NCBI GenBank assembly: GCA_002399735.1
Contig: DHEF01000017.1
Location: 83,275-137,600, forward strand
Length of the DNA: 54,326 nt
Source: Chitinophagaceae bacterium UBA4857
GTDB lineage: Bacteria > Bacteroidota > Bacteroidia > Chitinophagales > Chitinophagaceae
Direction: 5' to 3'
A program made the translations under genes and the position numbers. Shown in pieces: positions 15,494 through 24,195 of the stretch. The notes under the pieces were generated by a model, which saw nothing but the letters and a program-made list of their open reading frames with translations, ran no database searches and had not been told where the DNA came from. How positions within the stretch are numbered: position 1 is the first letter of the stretch; the number at the start of each line of letters is the position of its first letter.

Positions 15494-17860
15494 TTAAAAT
15501 TGTATGCGATAATTAAAGTTGGGCCAAAAACCAAGTTGATTTTGTGTTCTTACTTTTTCTGAGCGGCTATCGTACCATTGGTTAAATACATTTTTATGAT
15601 TGGTTACGTTTTGAAAATCGATAAAGAATTCCTGCATATAACCCTTGCTGTTCGTACGATAAGTAAGTTTAACATCGGTACGGAAATAAGCTTTAGTGCG
15701 TTCCTGAAATGATTGCTCATCAAAATAAATGGCACGGCCCGCCAGTTGCGATTGTCCTTCATTTATTGGCGTATAACGTTTACCGCCCGCTGTGGTAAGT
15801 TTTATATCAATTGCAATGGTATGTGTGGTTCCCAGCTTCCATTCTTTACCGGCTAATGCATTAACTATATAATTACCGTTAAATACGGTGTTATGTTTTA
15901 CACCATTACTGCCTTTATATTTTGCACTAAAAACAGATGTGGTTGCTAAAAAGTAATAACCGTTTGCAAAAGGTTTTTCAATAGTTAGCTCTGCGCCATA
16001 GTTGTATCCTTGACCGTTATTTACCAAACTATCTTCGATACCCGCACCATAACCTGCGCCCACGTTTAAGGCAGACCAATGTGTGGCACGTGTTTCTACC
16101 GGTACATTGGTGAGTAACTGGGTATAGGCCTCCAGTTTATACCCCCAGTTATTTTTTAAACTGTGTTGCCAACCTGCTACAATATGATTGCTTTTTGTAA
16201 AACCAAGGTTACGATTTGTTTGTACAAATTGTCCATTAACCGGTGTTTCGTGAAAGTAAGTCATTAAGGTTTGCATTTGGTTATGAGTACCATAGGCTAA
16301 TGTAATAACGCCGGTATTGGTAACTGCATAACGTACACCTACACGCCCCTCTACTGCCGATTTTTTGTTTAACTTAAGGTATTGTGCATACACGCCGGTG
16401 TTAAGTGTAAGCTTATTGCTAAACCGGTGTTGCCATTGTGCATAGGCACGTAACAATTGGGTATTATTTTTTTCCCGCAACATTGGAATAAAACCATGTT
16501 CGGCATCACGCAAACTATCGGTATAACTATAATGCAACTGATCGGCTGTTATACCTGCTGCAATACGGTCACGTGCCGATAGTTTTTTATTAATTACCAC
16601 GCTGGTCATGTAACGCCATTCGTTTCCGTTTTGGCGATAATTTTTATGTGCAAGCCTGTCTGCGTCCAAAGAATCCTGCCGGGTTGTTACATTGGTACCC
16701 GAGGCTGCAACAGTAAGTGTATAAGAAGTTGTTTTATTAAAAAAGTAAGTATGCTTAAGACCCATCATACCCATTTTTGTACTGTTATACAGATTACTGT
16801 AGGGATCGTTATAAAAATTGCTGGTATCTTTTAAGTCGCCTTTAAAATCAATTTCACTATTACCACCTATACCAAACACACTAAACTGGCCGGCTTTTTT
16901 TGTAGGCAAATCCACCTTAAAACTTATATCCTGATAGGTGGGCACAGCGGCTCCTGTACCTACATTAACCCCTAACGATTTTAACAAACCCGGAATACTA
17001 TACCTATAATATATAAGGTATGACGCTTTACTGTTTTTACTAAATGGTCCTTCGGCACCTAACTCAAGCCCGTTGAAACCAACCTGCCCGGTAAACTCAT
17101 GGCGGTGGTTATTACCCTTGCGTAAACTTAAATCAAACACACCCGCTGTGGCATTGCCAAACTGTGCAGGAAATGCGCCGGTATAAAAAGCAGACTGACC
17201 AATTACATTATTATTTAACATACCAACCGGGCCTCCCGTTGCACCTAAGCTACCAAAATGGTTAGGATTGGGAATATCAATACCTTCTAAACGCCATAAT
17301 AAACCTAGGGGTGAATTGCCCCGAATGATAATATCATTGCGGCCATCATTAACACTGTTTACGCCTGCGAAGTTGGAAGCCATACGGGCCACATCATTAC
17401 GGCTACCGGCAAAACGACGGGTATCGTCGGCATTAAACTCGGTAGCGCTTACGGTAGCCATCTGACGGCTGGTTAATCTTTCACGGCGGCCTGTAACTAC
17501 TACTTCTCTCTGGGTTACATTTAATTTTTCCAGTAACTCCATGGCTAAAAAAGTTTCTTTACCAGACTCTACCACAATATTATTTATCAGTAACGGCTCG
17601 TAGCTAATATGATAAGCTTGCAGGCTTATGCGGCCTACCGGAACTTTATTGATGATAAAAACACCGTTACTATCTGTTATAGCGGTTAAATAAGTTCCGG
17701 CTACTGTAACCGAAACCAAACCAATTCCTTGTTTAGATTGTTGATCAACAACCGTACCCCGAAGAATTTGTGTTTGTTGCTGTGCTATAACATTGCCACT
17801 TAATATTATGATGAGCAATGCCAGACCCGATATTTTTTGCAGTATAAAACTACTCCACAT
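15494..17860 (-). CDS. TonB-dependent receptor with regulatory-like domain
   Basis: A 788-residue outer-membrane receptor, smaller than SusC proteins and without a SusD partner. It has a signal peptide (MWSSFILQKISGLALLIIILSGNVIAQ). The carboxypeptidase-regulatory-like domain at about 30-115 starts at LRGTVVDQQSKQGIGLVSVTV. The plug domain contains FAGVNSVNDGRNDIIIRGNS and EGIDIPNPNHFGSLGATGG. The barrel ends in WPNFNYRIQF, a terminal aromatic strand. Receptors of this type take up siderophores, peptides or vitamins; the ligand is unknown. The ATG at 17860 begins the signal peptide and is preferred to a TTG ten codons upstream. The gene diverges from a membrane LytTR regulator, which may control it. 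A -7 element lies 28 bp upstream and a terminator follows. Confidence 0.88.
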   Translation of the reverse strand: MWSSFILQKISGLALLIIILSGNVIAQQQTQILRGTVVDQQSKQGIGLVSVTVAGTYLTAITDSNGVFIINKVPVGRISLQAYHISYEPLLINNIVVESGKETFLAMELLEKLNVTQREVVVTGRRERLTSRQMATVSATEFNADDTRRFAGSRNDVARMASNFAGVNSVNDGRNDIIIRGNSPLGLLWRLEGIDIPNPNHFGSLGATGGPVGMLNNNVIGQSAFYTGAFPAQFGNATAGVFDLSLRKGNNHRHEFTGQVGFNGLELGAEGPFSKNSKASYLIYYRYSIPGLLKSLGVNVGTGAAVPTYQDISFKVDLPTKKAGQFSVFGIGGNSEIDFKGDLKDTSNFYNDPYSNLYNSTKMGMMGLKHTYFFNKTTSYTLTVAASGTNVTTRQDSLDADRLAHKNYRQNGNEWRYMTSVVINKKLSARDRIAAGITADQLHYSYTDSLRDAEHGFIPMLREKNNTQLLRAYAQWQHRFSNKLTLNTGVYAQYLKLNKKSAVEGRVGVRYAVTNTGVITLAYGTHNQMQTLMTYFHETPVNGQFVQTNRNLGFTKSNHIVAGWQHSLKNNWGYKLEAYTQLLTNVPVETRATHWSALNVGAGYGAGIEDSLVNNGQGYNYGAELTIEKPFANGYYFLATTSVFSAKYKGSNGVKHNTVFNGNYIVNALAGKEWKLGTTHTIAIDIKLTTAGGKRYTPINEGQSQLAGRAIYFDEQSFQERTKAYFRTDVKLTYRTNSKGYMQEFFIDFQNVTNHKNVFNQWYDSRSEKVRTQNQLGFWPNFNYRIQF

Positions 17861-17887
17861 ACTTTTCGCTTTTAAAATTTGATGAAG

Positions 17888-17895
17888 CAAAAATA
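17888..17895 (-). promoter_or_regulatory. Candidate -7 element for the TonB receptor
   Basis: Minus-strand TATTTTTG (consensus TAnnTTTG), 28 bp before the ATG at 17860. It would lie inside the coding region of the divergent gene if that gene began at its longest frame (17879), which supports the shorter start at 18062. Confidence 0.35.
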
Positions 17896-18061
17896 TTTGT
17901 GGCTACAAAAACAATTTTTAATTAGGGGTGAAACACAAGACTTTAGTGGCGAAATACAGATTGGGATGAACGGCAAGGCCAAAAACACCATATTCTATAG
18001 ATTTGTGGCCAAATGCCGGAGTATAGCTGCCCCGGCTTTTACTTTAAACCAAACCGTTAAT

Positions 18062-19048
18062 ATGTTACTTGCCCTTATTAATAAACCTTTCCCTATAAAT
18101 ACCTGGAACTGGTACAAACACCGAGGCATAGGTTTTGGCCTTTTTGTTTTTTTGTTCCTGTTATTATTTAAACCTTTTTATTTACACTTATATACCAGCA
18201 GACAATTATTATACAATGCATCTATTTATGGCGTTATAACTGCCGGTGTTATTTTTTCAGGCGGTCTGGCATTTGTTAAACTTTTAGCTCCACAATTAAA
18301 TGAAGAAAAGTGGACCCTGAGCAAACAAGTATTATTAAATATAGTATTGATGTTAGGCATTACCTTCTTTAATGTTTTTATAACACAAATACTTCACAAT
18401 ACTGTACTTCCTGTAATATGGTATTTTTATATGCTTAAATGGGTATTAATGATTGGTACATTACCCATTGTTATTGCTGAACTTATTTCCTATAATATAT
18501 ACCTGCGTAACAATTTGCAAAGCGCCAGCGAAATAACCAGAATGGTTAAACTACCTCATAAAGAGCAAAGTCCCACTCCGTTTAGAACAATACAAACCAG
18601 AGAGCTTGTTTTACATATACCAGTATTAGCGGGCAATACATTAACGCAAGCCGAAATAGAAGAAGATGTAGATTACATTATGCCCTTAATGATTTTAACA
18701 GGTGAAAACCAGGCTGACAGGCTTGAAATAACAGCAGAAAATTTATTAGCTGTACAAGCATTAGATAATTATGTAAATATTTACTGGGAGAAAAATAACA
18801 GCTTACAAACAAACATGTTACGTAATACGCTCACCAATATTTGCGATCAGTTAAAAAGCTATACAAACATATACCGCACCCACCGCGGCTGGTTGGTAAA
18901 CAGCAACCGGGTACAACAAGTAGAAGGTAATGCACAAGGGCTTAAACTCACTATTGACTTATTGGAACAGCAGGTACCGGTTTCCAGAAACAATATTGCG
19001 GGTTACAGGCAGTTAATGCAACAGCAACATATAGTAGTGCAAAACTAG
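18062..19048 (+). CDS. Membrane-bound LytTR transcriptional regulator
   Basis: A 328-residue protein joining four membrane segments (about 24-40, 53-72, 89-107, 117-142) to a C-terminal LytTR DNA-binding domain (about 225-325, with LLAVQALDNYVNIYW and YRTHRGWLVNSNRVQQVEG). There is no receiver domain and no phospho-acceptor Asp, so it is not a two-component regulator. Regulation from the membrane is inferred. The open frame extends 61 codons further upstream, but that part looks like untranslated leader. The ATG at 18062 gives the N-terminus MLLALINKPFPINTWNWY seen in this protein type, just before the first membrane segment. It is divergent from the TonB receptor. Its stop codon lies inside a 48-bp palindrome. 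Confidence 0.85.
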   Translation: MLLALINKPFPINTWNWYKHRGIGFGLFVFLFLLLFKPFYLHLYTSRQLLYNASIYGVITAGVIFSGGLAFVKLLAPQLNEEKWTLSKQVLLNIVLMLGITFFNVFITQILHNTVLPVIWYFYMLKWVLMIGTLPIVIAELISYNIYLRNNLQSASEITRMVKLPHKEQSPTPFRTIQTRELVLHIPVLAGNTLTQAEIEEDVDYIMPLMILTGENQADRLEITAENLLAVQALDNYVNIYWEKNNSLQTNMLRNTLTNICDQLKSYTNIYRTHRGWLVNSNRVQQVEGNAQGLKLTIDLLEQQVPVSRNNIAGYRQLMQQQHIVVQN

Positions 19049-19089
19049 TAAAGTCCAAAACAAAATTTTGTTTTGGACTTTACTAGTTT
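19042..19089. terminator. 48-bp perfect palindrome, bidirectional terminator
   Basis: Bases 19042-19065 are the exact reverse complement of 19066-19089, with no spacer. The stop codon of the LytTR regulator (19046-19048) is inside the left arm. The convergent monooxygenase gene ends 27 bp beyond the right arm. The centre is A/T-rich (CAAAATTTTG), so a loop of a few bases would form. As RNA this is a very stable hairpin serving both converging genes. Confidence 0.8.
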
Positions 19090-19116
19090 ATAAAAGTACT
19101 GTTTTCACTAATCAAC

Positions 19117-20151
19117 TTATCCTTTTAGTGCTTTACGTACAGCGGGTGCTATTTTAGTACCAAACAATTCTATCGACTTCATCATTTCTTTATGCGAAGG
19201 AGCACCAACATCCATGTGTGCAATAAAACGAGTGATACCAAACAACTCATGCATGTATAAAATTTTATCGGTTACTTCGGAAGGATCGCCAATAAACAAA
19301 GCGCCATCTTTAGTACGACCTGCATCGTATTGCGATTTTGCATAAGCTGGCCAACCACGGCTTTGCCCTACCCTATCCATTTGTGCCGCATAATTTTTAA
19401 AATATCCTTCTACCACCTCATGCGACTCACTTACAAAACTATGCGAGTGAATACCAATCTGCATTTTTGATACATCGTGTCCATTACGTTTATACTCTTG
19501 CTTATAATACTCAATTAAAGGTTGAAACTGTTTAGGCATACCGCCGATGATAGCTACAATTAAAGGCAGCCCTAGTTTTGCTGCACGTAATACGGATTCC
19601 GGCGTACCGCCAACAGCAATCCATATAGGTAGTTTACCATTATTGGTAGCTCGCGGATAAACTGTTTGATCAACCACCGGTGCCCTTAATTTACCTTTCC
19701 AGTTTACTATTTCGTTATTATTTATTTGTAATAACAGGTCTAACTTTTCTTCAAATAGTTGTTCATAATCTTTTAAGTTATACCCAAACAAAGGAAAGGA
19801 TTCTATAAAACTACCCCGGCCTACACCAATCTCTGCGCGGCCATTTGATAGTAAATCAATGGTTGAATAATTTTGGTAAACATTAACCGGCTCGGCCGAG
19901 CTAAGTACGGTTACAGTACTCATTAACTTAATATATTTTGTAACACTGGCAGCGGCCGCTAAAACAATATCCGGTGCAGATACCACATAATCCGGACGAT
20001 GGTGTTCACCTAAGCCAAACACATCCAAACCCACTTCATCGGCCAGTTTTATTTCTTCCAGTATTTCATGCAGTTTACTCTTAGCATCCTGCGCTTTGCC
20101 GGTTTTGGCATCAAAAGCCAAATCGCCAAACATTCCTATACCTAGTTCCAT
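19117..20151 (-). CDS. LLM-class flavin-dependent oxidoreductase
   Basis: A 344-residue member of the bacterial luciferase-like monooxygenase superfamily (TIM barrel using FMN or F420; FMN is more likely here). Recognisable parts are MELGIGMFGD at the start, GLGEHHRPDYVVSAPDIV near 45, IKLMSTVTVLSSAEPVNVYQ, AEIGVGRGSFIESFPLFGY near 110 and the LPIWIAVGGTPESVLRAA segment near 180. The C-terminal ALFIGDPSEVTDKILYM stretch is also typical. The ATG at 20151 is preferred to an in-frame TTG seven codons upstream, since the family begins with this motif and a -7 element lies at 20170-20177. The substrate is unknown. It is convergent with the LytTR regulator and shares its terminator. Confidence 0.88.
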   Translation of the reverse strand: MELGIGMFGDLAFDAKTGKAQDAKSKLHEILEEIKLADEVGLDVFGLGEHHRPDYVVSAPDIVLAAAASVTKYIKLMSTVTVLSSAEPVNVYQNYSTIDLLSNGRAEIGVGRGSFIESFPLFGYNLKDYEQLFEEKLDLLLQINNNEIVNWKGKLRAPVVDQTVYPRATNNGKLPIWIAVGGTPESVLRAAKLGLPLIVAIIGGMPKQFQPLIEYYKQEYKRNGHDVSKMQIGIHSHSFVSESHEVVEGYFKNYAAQMDRVGQSRGWPAYAKSQYDAGRTKDGALFIGDPSEVTDKILYMHELFGITRFIAHMDVGAPSHKEMMKSIELFGTKIAPAVRKALKG

Positions 20152-20169
20152 AATTACTAATTTATAATG

Positions 20170-20177
20170 CAAATGTA
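20170..20177 (-). promoter_or_regulatory. Candidate -7 element for the monooxygenase gene
   Basis: Minus-strand TACATTTG fits TAnnTTTG and lies 19 bp upstream of the ATG at 20151. No convincing -33 box was seen. Confidence 0.35.
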
Positions 20178-20222
20178 TAACCCTGTTTTTATAGCTTTAT
20201 TGATGTATGATAAGAACTGTTG

Positions 20223-20294
20223 TGCCAGTCGTCCCTCCCCTGATTGAACTTTGCTTGCGTCGCACTCTTCATCGTTCCGTTCGCTAATCAACAG
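20223..20294 (+). repeat. Hybrid dispersed repeat copy
   Basis: The left part (CGTCCCTCCCCTGATTGAACT, 20 bases of it at 20231-20250, then TTGCTTGCGTCGCACTCTT) matches the 29021-29097 and 54290-54326 copies. The right part (CATCGTTCCGTTCGCTAATC) is the reverse complement of the left flank of the copy at 211-267. This copy therefore joins the two repeat families and shows they are arms of one larger unit. Confidence 0.65.
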
Positions 20295-20468
20295 TGAAAA
20301 CTCCGGATAAAAAAAACAGCTATTCCGATGTTAAATATCAGCCATTGTCAATTTTCCATTATAAACTGTCAACTCCTTTCAACCTTCTTTCTTACGCCTT
20401 TTACTTTACTTCTTCTACCTTTAATTACAACGCTTTGTTTTACCCTACAAAAACAATAGCTTGCACAC

Positions 20469-21119
20469 ATGTATTACGACATACATACACATAATATAAC
20501 ACAACAACAGTCCGATACCATTTCGGTATTTAATATATACACTGATTTTGAAAAAATACCAGCCGATTTTTTCACCGCCGGATTACATCCCTGGTATATA
20601 AATGCAGCAACAGTTAATAACGAAATGCTCCAGCTGGAACAATTGTTAGCAAACCCACAATTACTGGCTGTTGGTGAATGCGGACTGGATAAAATAACCG
20701 CCACCAACTGGCAACTACAAACCGAAGTATTTACACAACAAATAAACTTAGCCTCCGCCTATAAAAAAACATTAATTATACATTGTGTAAAAGCATTTAC
20801 CGAAACTTTGGCTATGCTGAAAGCGGTAAAAACGCCTGTTATTTTTCATGGTATAAATAATAAGTTGAGTATTGTACAACCAGTAATAAAAGCGGGCCAT
20901 TATTTATCCTTTGGCAAAACTTTATTACAACCTAATCCTGCCATTATTGAAATTTTTTTGGCCACACCCTTAACACAATTATTTTTAGAAACGGATGATA
21001 CAGCAGCCGATATAAAGGATGTGTATAAATATGCGGCTAAAATCAGGAATATTGATGAAAAAGAGATTGTTTTGCAGCTCGAAGAAAATTTTAATAAAGT
21101 ATTTCATGCAAGATATTAG
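20469..21119 (+). CDS. TatD-family metal-dependent hydrolase
   Basis: A 216-residue metallo-hydrolase with the TatD TIM-barrel motifs: His6 and His8 in DIHTHN, Glu70 in VGECGLD, His105 in LIIHCVKAF, His127 in VIFHGI and Asp176 in LFLETDD. The metal-binding set is complete. Family members are 3'-5' exonucleases or deoxyribonucleases in the cytoplasm. This one is shorter than the usual 250-260 residues because loops between motifs are compact. Its stop overlaps the start of tcdA by 14 bp, a strong sign of translational coupling. The ATG at 20469 starts directly at the first motif. The physiological substrate is unknown. Confidence 0.88.
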   Translation: MYYDIHTHNITQQQSDTISVFNIYTDFEKIPADFFTAGLHPWYINAATVNNEMLQLEQLLANPQLLAVGECGLDKITATNWQLQTEVFTQQINLASAYKKTLIIHCVKAFTETLAMLKAVKTPVIFHGINNKLSIVQPVIKAGHYLSFGKTLLQPNPAIIEIFLATPLTQLFLETDDTAADIKDVYKYAAKIRNIDEKEIVLQLEENFNKVFHARY

Positions 21120-21849
21120 TTGGTTATCACGTACTGAGTTATTAATTGGAAAAGAAAATTTATTAAAACTTACCCGATCGCATGTACTGGTGGTGGGTCT
21201 GGGTGGTGTAGGCTCGTATGCAGCAGAATTTATTTGCCGCAGCGGTATTGGCATCATGACCATTGTAGATGGTGATGTGGTAGACCCAACCAACCGTAAT
21301 CGTCAATTACCGGCTCTGGCTACCAACCATGGTGTTAGCAAGGCTGATATTATGGCCGAAAGATTAAAAGCCATTAACCCGGAATTAACCTTGCATGTGA
21401 TTAAAACATTTATTAACCCGGAAGCGGTAGAAGAAATTCTACAAGCTCACCCTTACGATTATATTATTGATGCTATTGACAGCATTACCCCAAAGATTAC
21501 TTTTTTAACCGGTGCTTATAACAAAAAAATTCCTATCATCAGTTCGATGGGCGCAGGCGCCAAGTTAGATCCTACGCAACTTCGTGTGGTAGATATTTCT
21601 AAAACAAATATTTGTCCTTTTGCGCAACAGGTGAGAAAAAATCTAAAGAAGAACGGTATTTACCGCGGTATTAAAGCAGTTTACTCACCGGAAGCACCTA
21701 TAAAAGAATCGCTGATGTTAACCGATGGTCGTAATTATAAAAAATCGGCTTACGGTACTGTTTCTTATTTACCCGCAACCTTTGGTGCCACTTGTTCCTC
21801 GGTTGTCATCAGAGAATTGATTGGTATAAAAACTACCGGTAAAAAATAA
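21106..21849 (+). CDS. tcdA: tRNA threonylcarbamoyladenosine dehydratase TcdA
   Basis: A 247-residue E1-like (ThiF/MoeB family) enzyme. TcdA uses ATP to convert t6A at tRNA position 37 into its cyclic form ct6A. The nucleotide-binding loop VVGLGGVGSYAAEF spans 29-42 (GxGGVGS). The acidic and Arg residues of the adenylation site are in VDGDVVDPTNRNRQ (54-67). IDAIDSITPK and SSMGAGAKLDPTQLRVVDI follow, as in the TcdA/YgdL branch. The start at ATG 21106 gives the family N-terminus (MQDISWLSRTELLIG). A longer frame from 21019 would run through the TatD coding region. It overlaps the TatD gene by 14 bp and converges on the exporter gene with only 3 bp between stops. Confidence 0.9.
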   Translation: MQDISWLSRTELLIGKENLLKLTRSHVLVVGLGGVGSYAAEFICRSGIGIMTIVDGDVVDPTNRNRQLPALATNHGVSKADIMAERLKAINPELTLHVIKTFINPEAVEEILQAHPYDYIIDAIDSITPKITFLTGAYNKKIPIISSMGAGAKLDPTQLRVVDISKTNICPFAQQVRKNLKKNGIYRGIKAVYSPEAPIKESLMLTDGRNYKKSAYGTVSYLPATFGATCSSVVIRELIGIKTTGKK

Positions 21850-21852
21850 TTG

Positions 21853-22782
21853 TTACTTACTGTGTTTACTGTGCAGTAGTATACCAACCATTACAAGGCT
21901 GATACCTATTAATGCAAACACATCGGGTAAGCCGGTTTTTAATAATATCATTTCAGCAAACAATGCCACCACTACTTCCACTGCCTGCGAAGCCTCAACA
22001 GCCGCTAATTGCCGGGGATTATTTTTAACCCTATCGGTTGCCGTAAAAAACAATACCGTTGCCACCACACCGGCAAAGAAGGCAACAATAGAAGTTTGTA
22101 CTACCTGACCGGAGGAAGGTAAACCGACCTGATTAACACCGATTACCGATAATATAATCCAGAAAGGTAAACTGGCCAGTGTCATACCCAAGGTTCGTTG
22201 ATAAGCATTTAAGGTATTACTTGTAACCCGCATCATGGCCCTGTTACCTAAGGGATAAAAGAATGCCGCCAGTATTACAGGCACTATACCAATTATTAAC
22301 ATATAGGGGGTTACACGCTGCGCCTGACTATATTGCATAAAAACTATACCAGCTAATATAACTGCCGAAAACAGCATCGCATCTTTTGATATTAATGTTT
22401 TTATGGATTGCTTCCTGTCCAGCAAAGGAGCAACCAACATGCCTGCCACAATGGTAATTTCAAAAGTACCGGCCACCAACCATGAGGGACCATAGGCAGC
22501 GGCATAACATAAAAAACTATAAAACAGACCAAAGCCAACGGTGCTCCATACCAACCATTGTGCCCAGTCTTTTTTCATCGCTATTAGCAGTGGTTTTAAT
22601 TCTTTACGTAAGGCTACTATCACCAATAAAATAACCGCCATCCAATAATACCTGAACGCCGCCGACCATAACCAGTGGCCGCCCTCTACCGCTACTAAAC
22701 GGTTTACCACAAATGTAGATGCAAAAAAAACCGACGATATTAACCCCAGTGCTAAAGGAGAGAGTTTCATGCGCTGCAACAT
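21853..22782 (-). CDS. EamA/EmrE-type multidrug efflux transporter
   Basis: A 309-residue inner-membrane protein with about ten hydrophobic segments, the architecture of drug/metabolite transporters with two five-helix repeats. Segments include LALGLISSVFFASTFVVNRL, FRYYWMAVILLVIVAL, YMLIIGIVPVILAAFF, IVAFFAGVVATVLFFTA and VFALIGISLVMVGILL. It fits the multidrug-resistance efflux family (PF13536-like): the first repeat contains AAAYGPSWLVAGTFEITIVAGM and the second AVEASQAVEVVVALFAE. The exported substrate is unknown. A -7 element lies 24 bp upstream of its ATG. It is convergent with tcdA and has no obvious terminator between them. Confidence 0.85.
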   Translation of the reverse strand: MLQRMKLSPLALGLISSVFFASTFVVNRLVAVEGGHWLWSAAFRYYWMAVILLVIVALRKELKPLLIAMKKDWAQWLVWSTVGFGLFYSFLCYAAAYGPSWLVAGTFEITIVAGMLVAPLLDRKQSIKTLISKDAMLFSAVILAGIVFMQYSQAQRVTPYMLIIGIVPVILAAFFYPLGNRAMMRVTSNTLNAYQRTLGMTLASLPFWIILSVIGVNQVGLPSSGQVVQTSIVAFFAGVVATVLFFTATDRVKNNPRQLAAVEASQAVEVVVALFAEMILLKTGLPDVFALIGISLVMVGILLHSKHSK

Positions 22783-22805
22783 AACCTGCCTTATTATAAA
22801 GAAAG

Positions 22806-22813
22806 CAAAGCTA
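22806..22813 (-). promoter_or_regulatory. Candidate -7 element for the efflux gene
   Basis: Minus-strand TAGCTTTG fits TAnnTTTG, 24 bp upstream of the ATG at 22782. Only a partial -33 match (CCAACC on the plus strand, 22828-22833) is visible. Confidence 0.35.
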
Positions 22814-22869
22814 ATTTGTTTAGAGCACCAACCATATAATTATTGTACTATTTATTATAGGCAGCGTCC

Positions 22870-24126
22870 TTAATAGTTAACCGCATAATCTTTGGTAAAC
22901 GGTTTACCACTCCATGCTTTTTTTTGTGTCCATTCTTCCGGTGCATCCGTCCAAAATGCATCGTTAGCCGGTAATCCCAAAGCCAGAAAAACAGTGGAGG
23001 TTATATACATACTACCGGTATTTGAATAGGTGTCGGCTATATCAATTTGTTTATCACCAACCAAACCAAGCGTTAACCAACCCTGTTTATTAAATGTAGT
23101 GGGTATAAACATATTTTTCATAACAGCAGTAATAGCGCTACGCACCTGACCATTGGTTAACATATCTGGCAGCTTTTTCTCCAACGCTACTTTCATTAAA
23201 GGTTGAAAAGTAGCCATGCGGTAGGTGGATGAACGACCAACTACCACATAGGTTCCTTCCGGGGAAATATATCTTTCCAAATATGTACTGTATCGCTGCA
23301 TGCGTTTGTAGGCCTGTTCATATTCTTCTTTAGTGCGTCGGCCCTTTTCTACATTATGTTTTAACACATCCGTCATCATCGGATGCATTACATAGGCATT
23401 GTAATGATCAAAACCAAAATTCTTCCCATCCGTATACCAGCCGTCACCCGTATACCAGCCCTTTAGTTTATCAATGGCATCATCAATTCTAAAGGCATCA
23501 AACGGTTTATCTACTTTTAATAAAAATGTTTCAATCATGGCCGCAAACAAAAGCCAGTTACTTTGGTTTGGCTTTAGTGCCCTTATTTTTGTAAACTCAT
23601 GTATAATTCTTTCTTTGGTTTTTTCATCCAAATCCTGCCACAAACTTTTGGGTGCATACAACAATGCCTGTGCTATGTAAGCTGCATCTACAAGGGGTTG
23701 ACGGCTTGTTGGGGTACCCCAATATAAATAATCCGGACTATCTGGATCAACAGCATGCGCTAAACTTTGTTGCGTTTGTAAACGTAAACGTTTACGTATC
23801 TCTGCCTCTTTTGAGTCATCGTCAGGCAACTCTAACCAAGGCGCAATGCCTCCAATCAGGCGACCAAAGGCTTCCATATAAGCCACTTCTTTGGTTGAGT
23901 TTTTATACCAGCCTTTACTTACTTCTACAGGCATATTTTTACGTAACTCGCCCTTACTCATATTCACTAAAACAGGCGTAGCCATTTTATCCAATAACAT
24001 TACCCAATAATCCCTGTCAGTTTGTTTCTTTTTATAATCAATGGGTTTATTAACAGCCACTACATTACCGGTTATGCCTAATACACCTAACAAGGAGGAT
24101 AGTTTTAAAAAATTTCTTCTTTCCAT
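22870..24126 (-). CDS. DUF2264 family protein, likely polysaccharide-active
   Basis: A 418-residue exported protein of the DUF2264 family, an (alpha/alpha) barrel group found beside glycan-degrading enzymes. The N-terminus MERRNFLKLSSLLGVLGITG contains RRNFLK, a Tat-type or Tat-like signal, followed by a hydrophobic stretch. Aromatic-rich segments such as WYTGDGWYTDGKNFGFDHYNAYVMHPMM fit a carbohydrate-binding cleft; the run RSSTYRMATFQPLMKVAL is also characteristic. The catalytic mechanism is not established. The start at 24126 is chosen over a long upstream extension that crosses an inverted-repeat-rich leader. It lies downstream of GH29 and GH88 genes on the same strand, with a 246-bp gap, so it may be part of the same programme but is probably transcribed from its own leader. 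Confidence 0.82.
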   Translation of the reverse strand: MERRNFLKLSSLLGVLGITGNVVAVNKPIDYKKKQTDRDYWVMLLDKMATPVLVNMSKGELRKNMPVEVSKGWYKNSTKEVAYMEAFGRLIGGIAPWLELPDDDSKEAEIRKRLRLQTQQSLAHAVDPDSPDYLYWGTPTSRQPLVDAAYIAQALLYAPKSLWQDLDEKTKERIIHEFTKIRALKPNQSNWLLFAAMIETFLLKVDKPFDAFRIDDAIDKLKGWYTGDGWYTDGKNFGFDHYNAYVMHPMMTDVLKHNVEKGRRTKEEYEQAYKRMQRYSTYLERYISPEGTYVVVGRSSTYRMATFQPLMKVALEKKLPDMLTNGQVRSAITAVMKNMFIPTTFNKQGWLTLGLVGDKQIDIADTYSNTGSMYITSTVFLALGLPANDAFWTDAPEEWTQKKAWSGKPFTKDYAVNY

Positions 24127-24195
24127 AGTTGTAAATAAATGGGTAATTGCGTGAGGGATTGTAGCGGTTACCCCGGTGAAGACTGGTGTAGGGTG

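Larger units (their letters stand above)
20152..20468. other. Intergenic region between divergent genes, with repeat
   Basis: It lies between the monooxygenase start and the TatD start. It holds the -7 element at 20170-20177, the hybrid repeat at 20223-20294, and a TC-rich stretch (20375-20430). A 66-codon plus-strand frame at 20294-20494 overlaps the TatD start, has no family resemblance and is considered spurious. Confidence 0.55.

Noticed and set aside
17879..18061. 61-codon N-terminal extension of the LytTR regulator
   Set aside because: It begins with TTG, lacks family resemblance and would overlap the promoter element of the divergent receptor gene.
20294..20494. 66-codon plus-strand frame before TatD
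   Set aside because: Overlaps the TatD start, starts at the end of a repeat copy and has no recognisable protein features.
21019..21105. 29-codon extension of tcdA
   Set aside because: It lies within the TatD coding region; the family N-terminus starts at the ATG at 21106.
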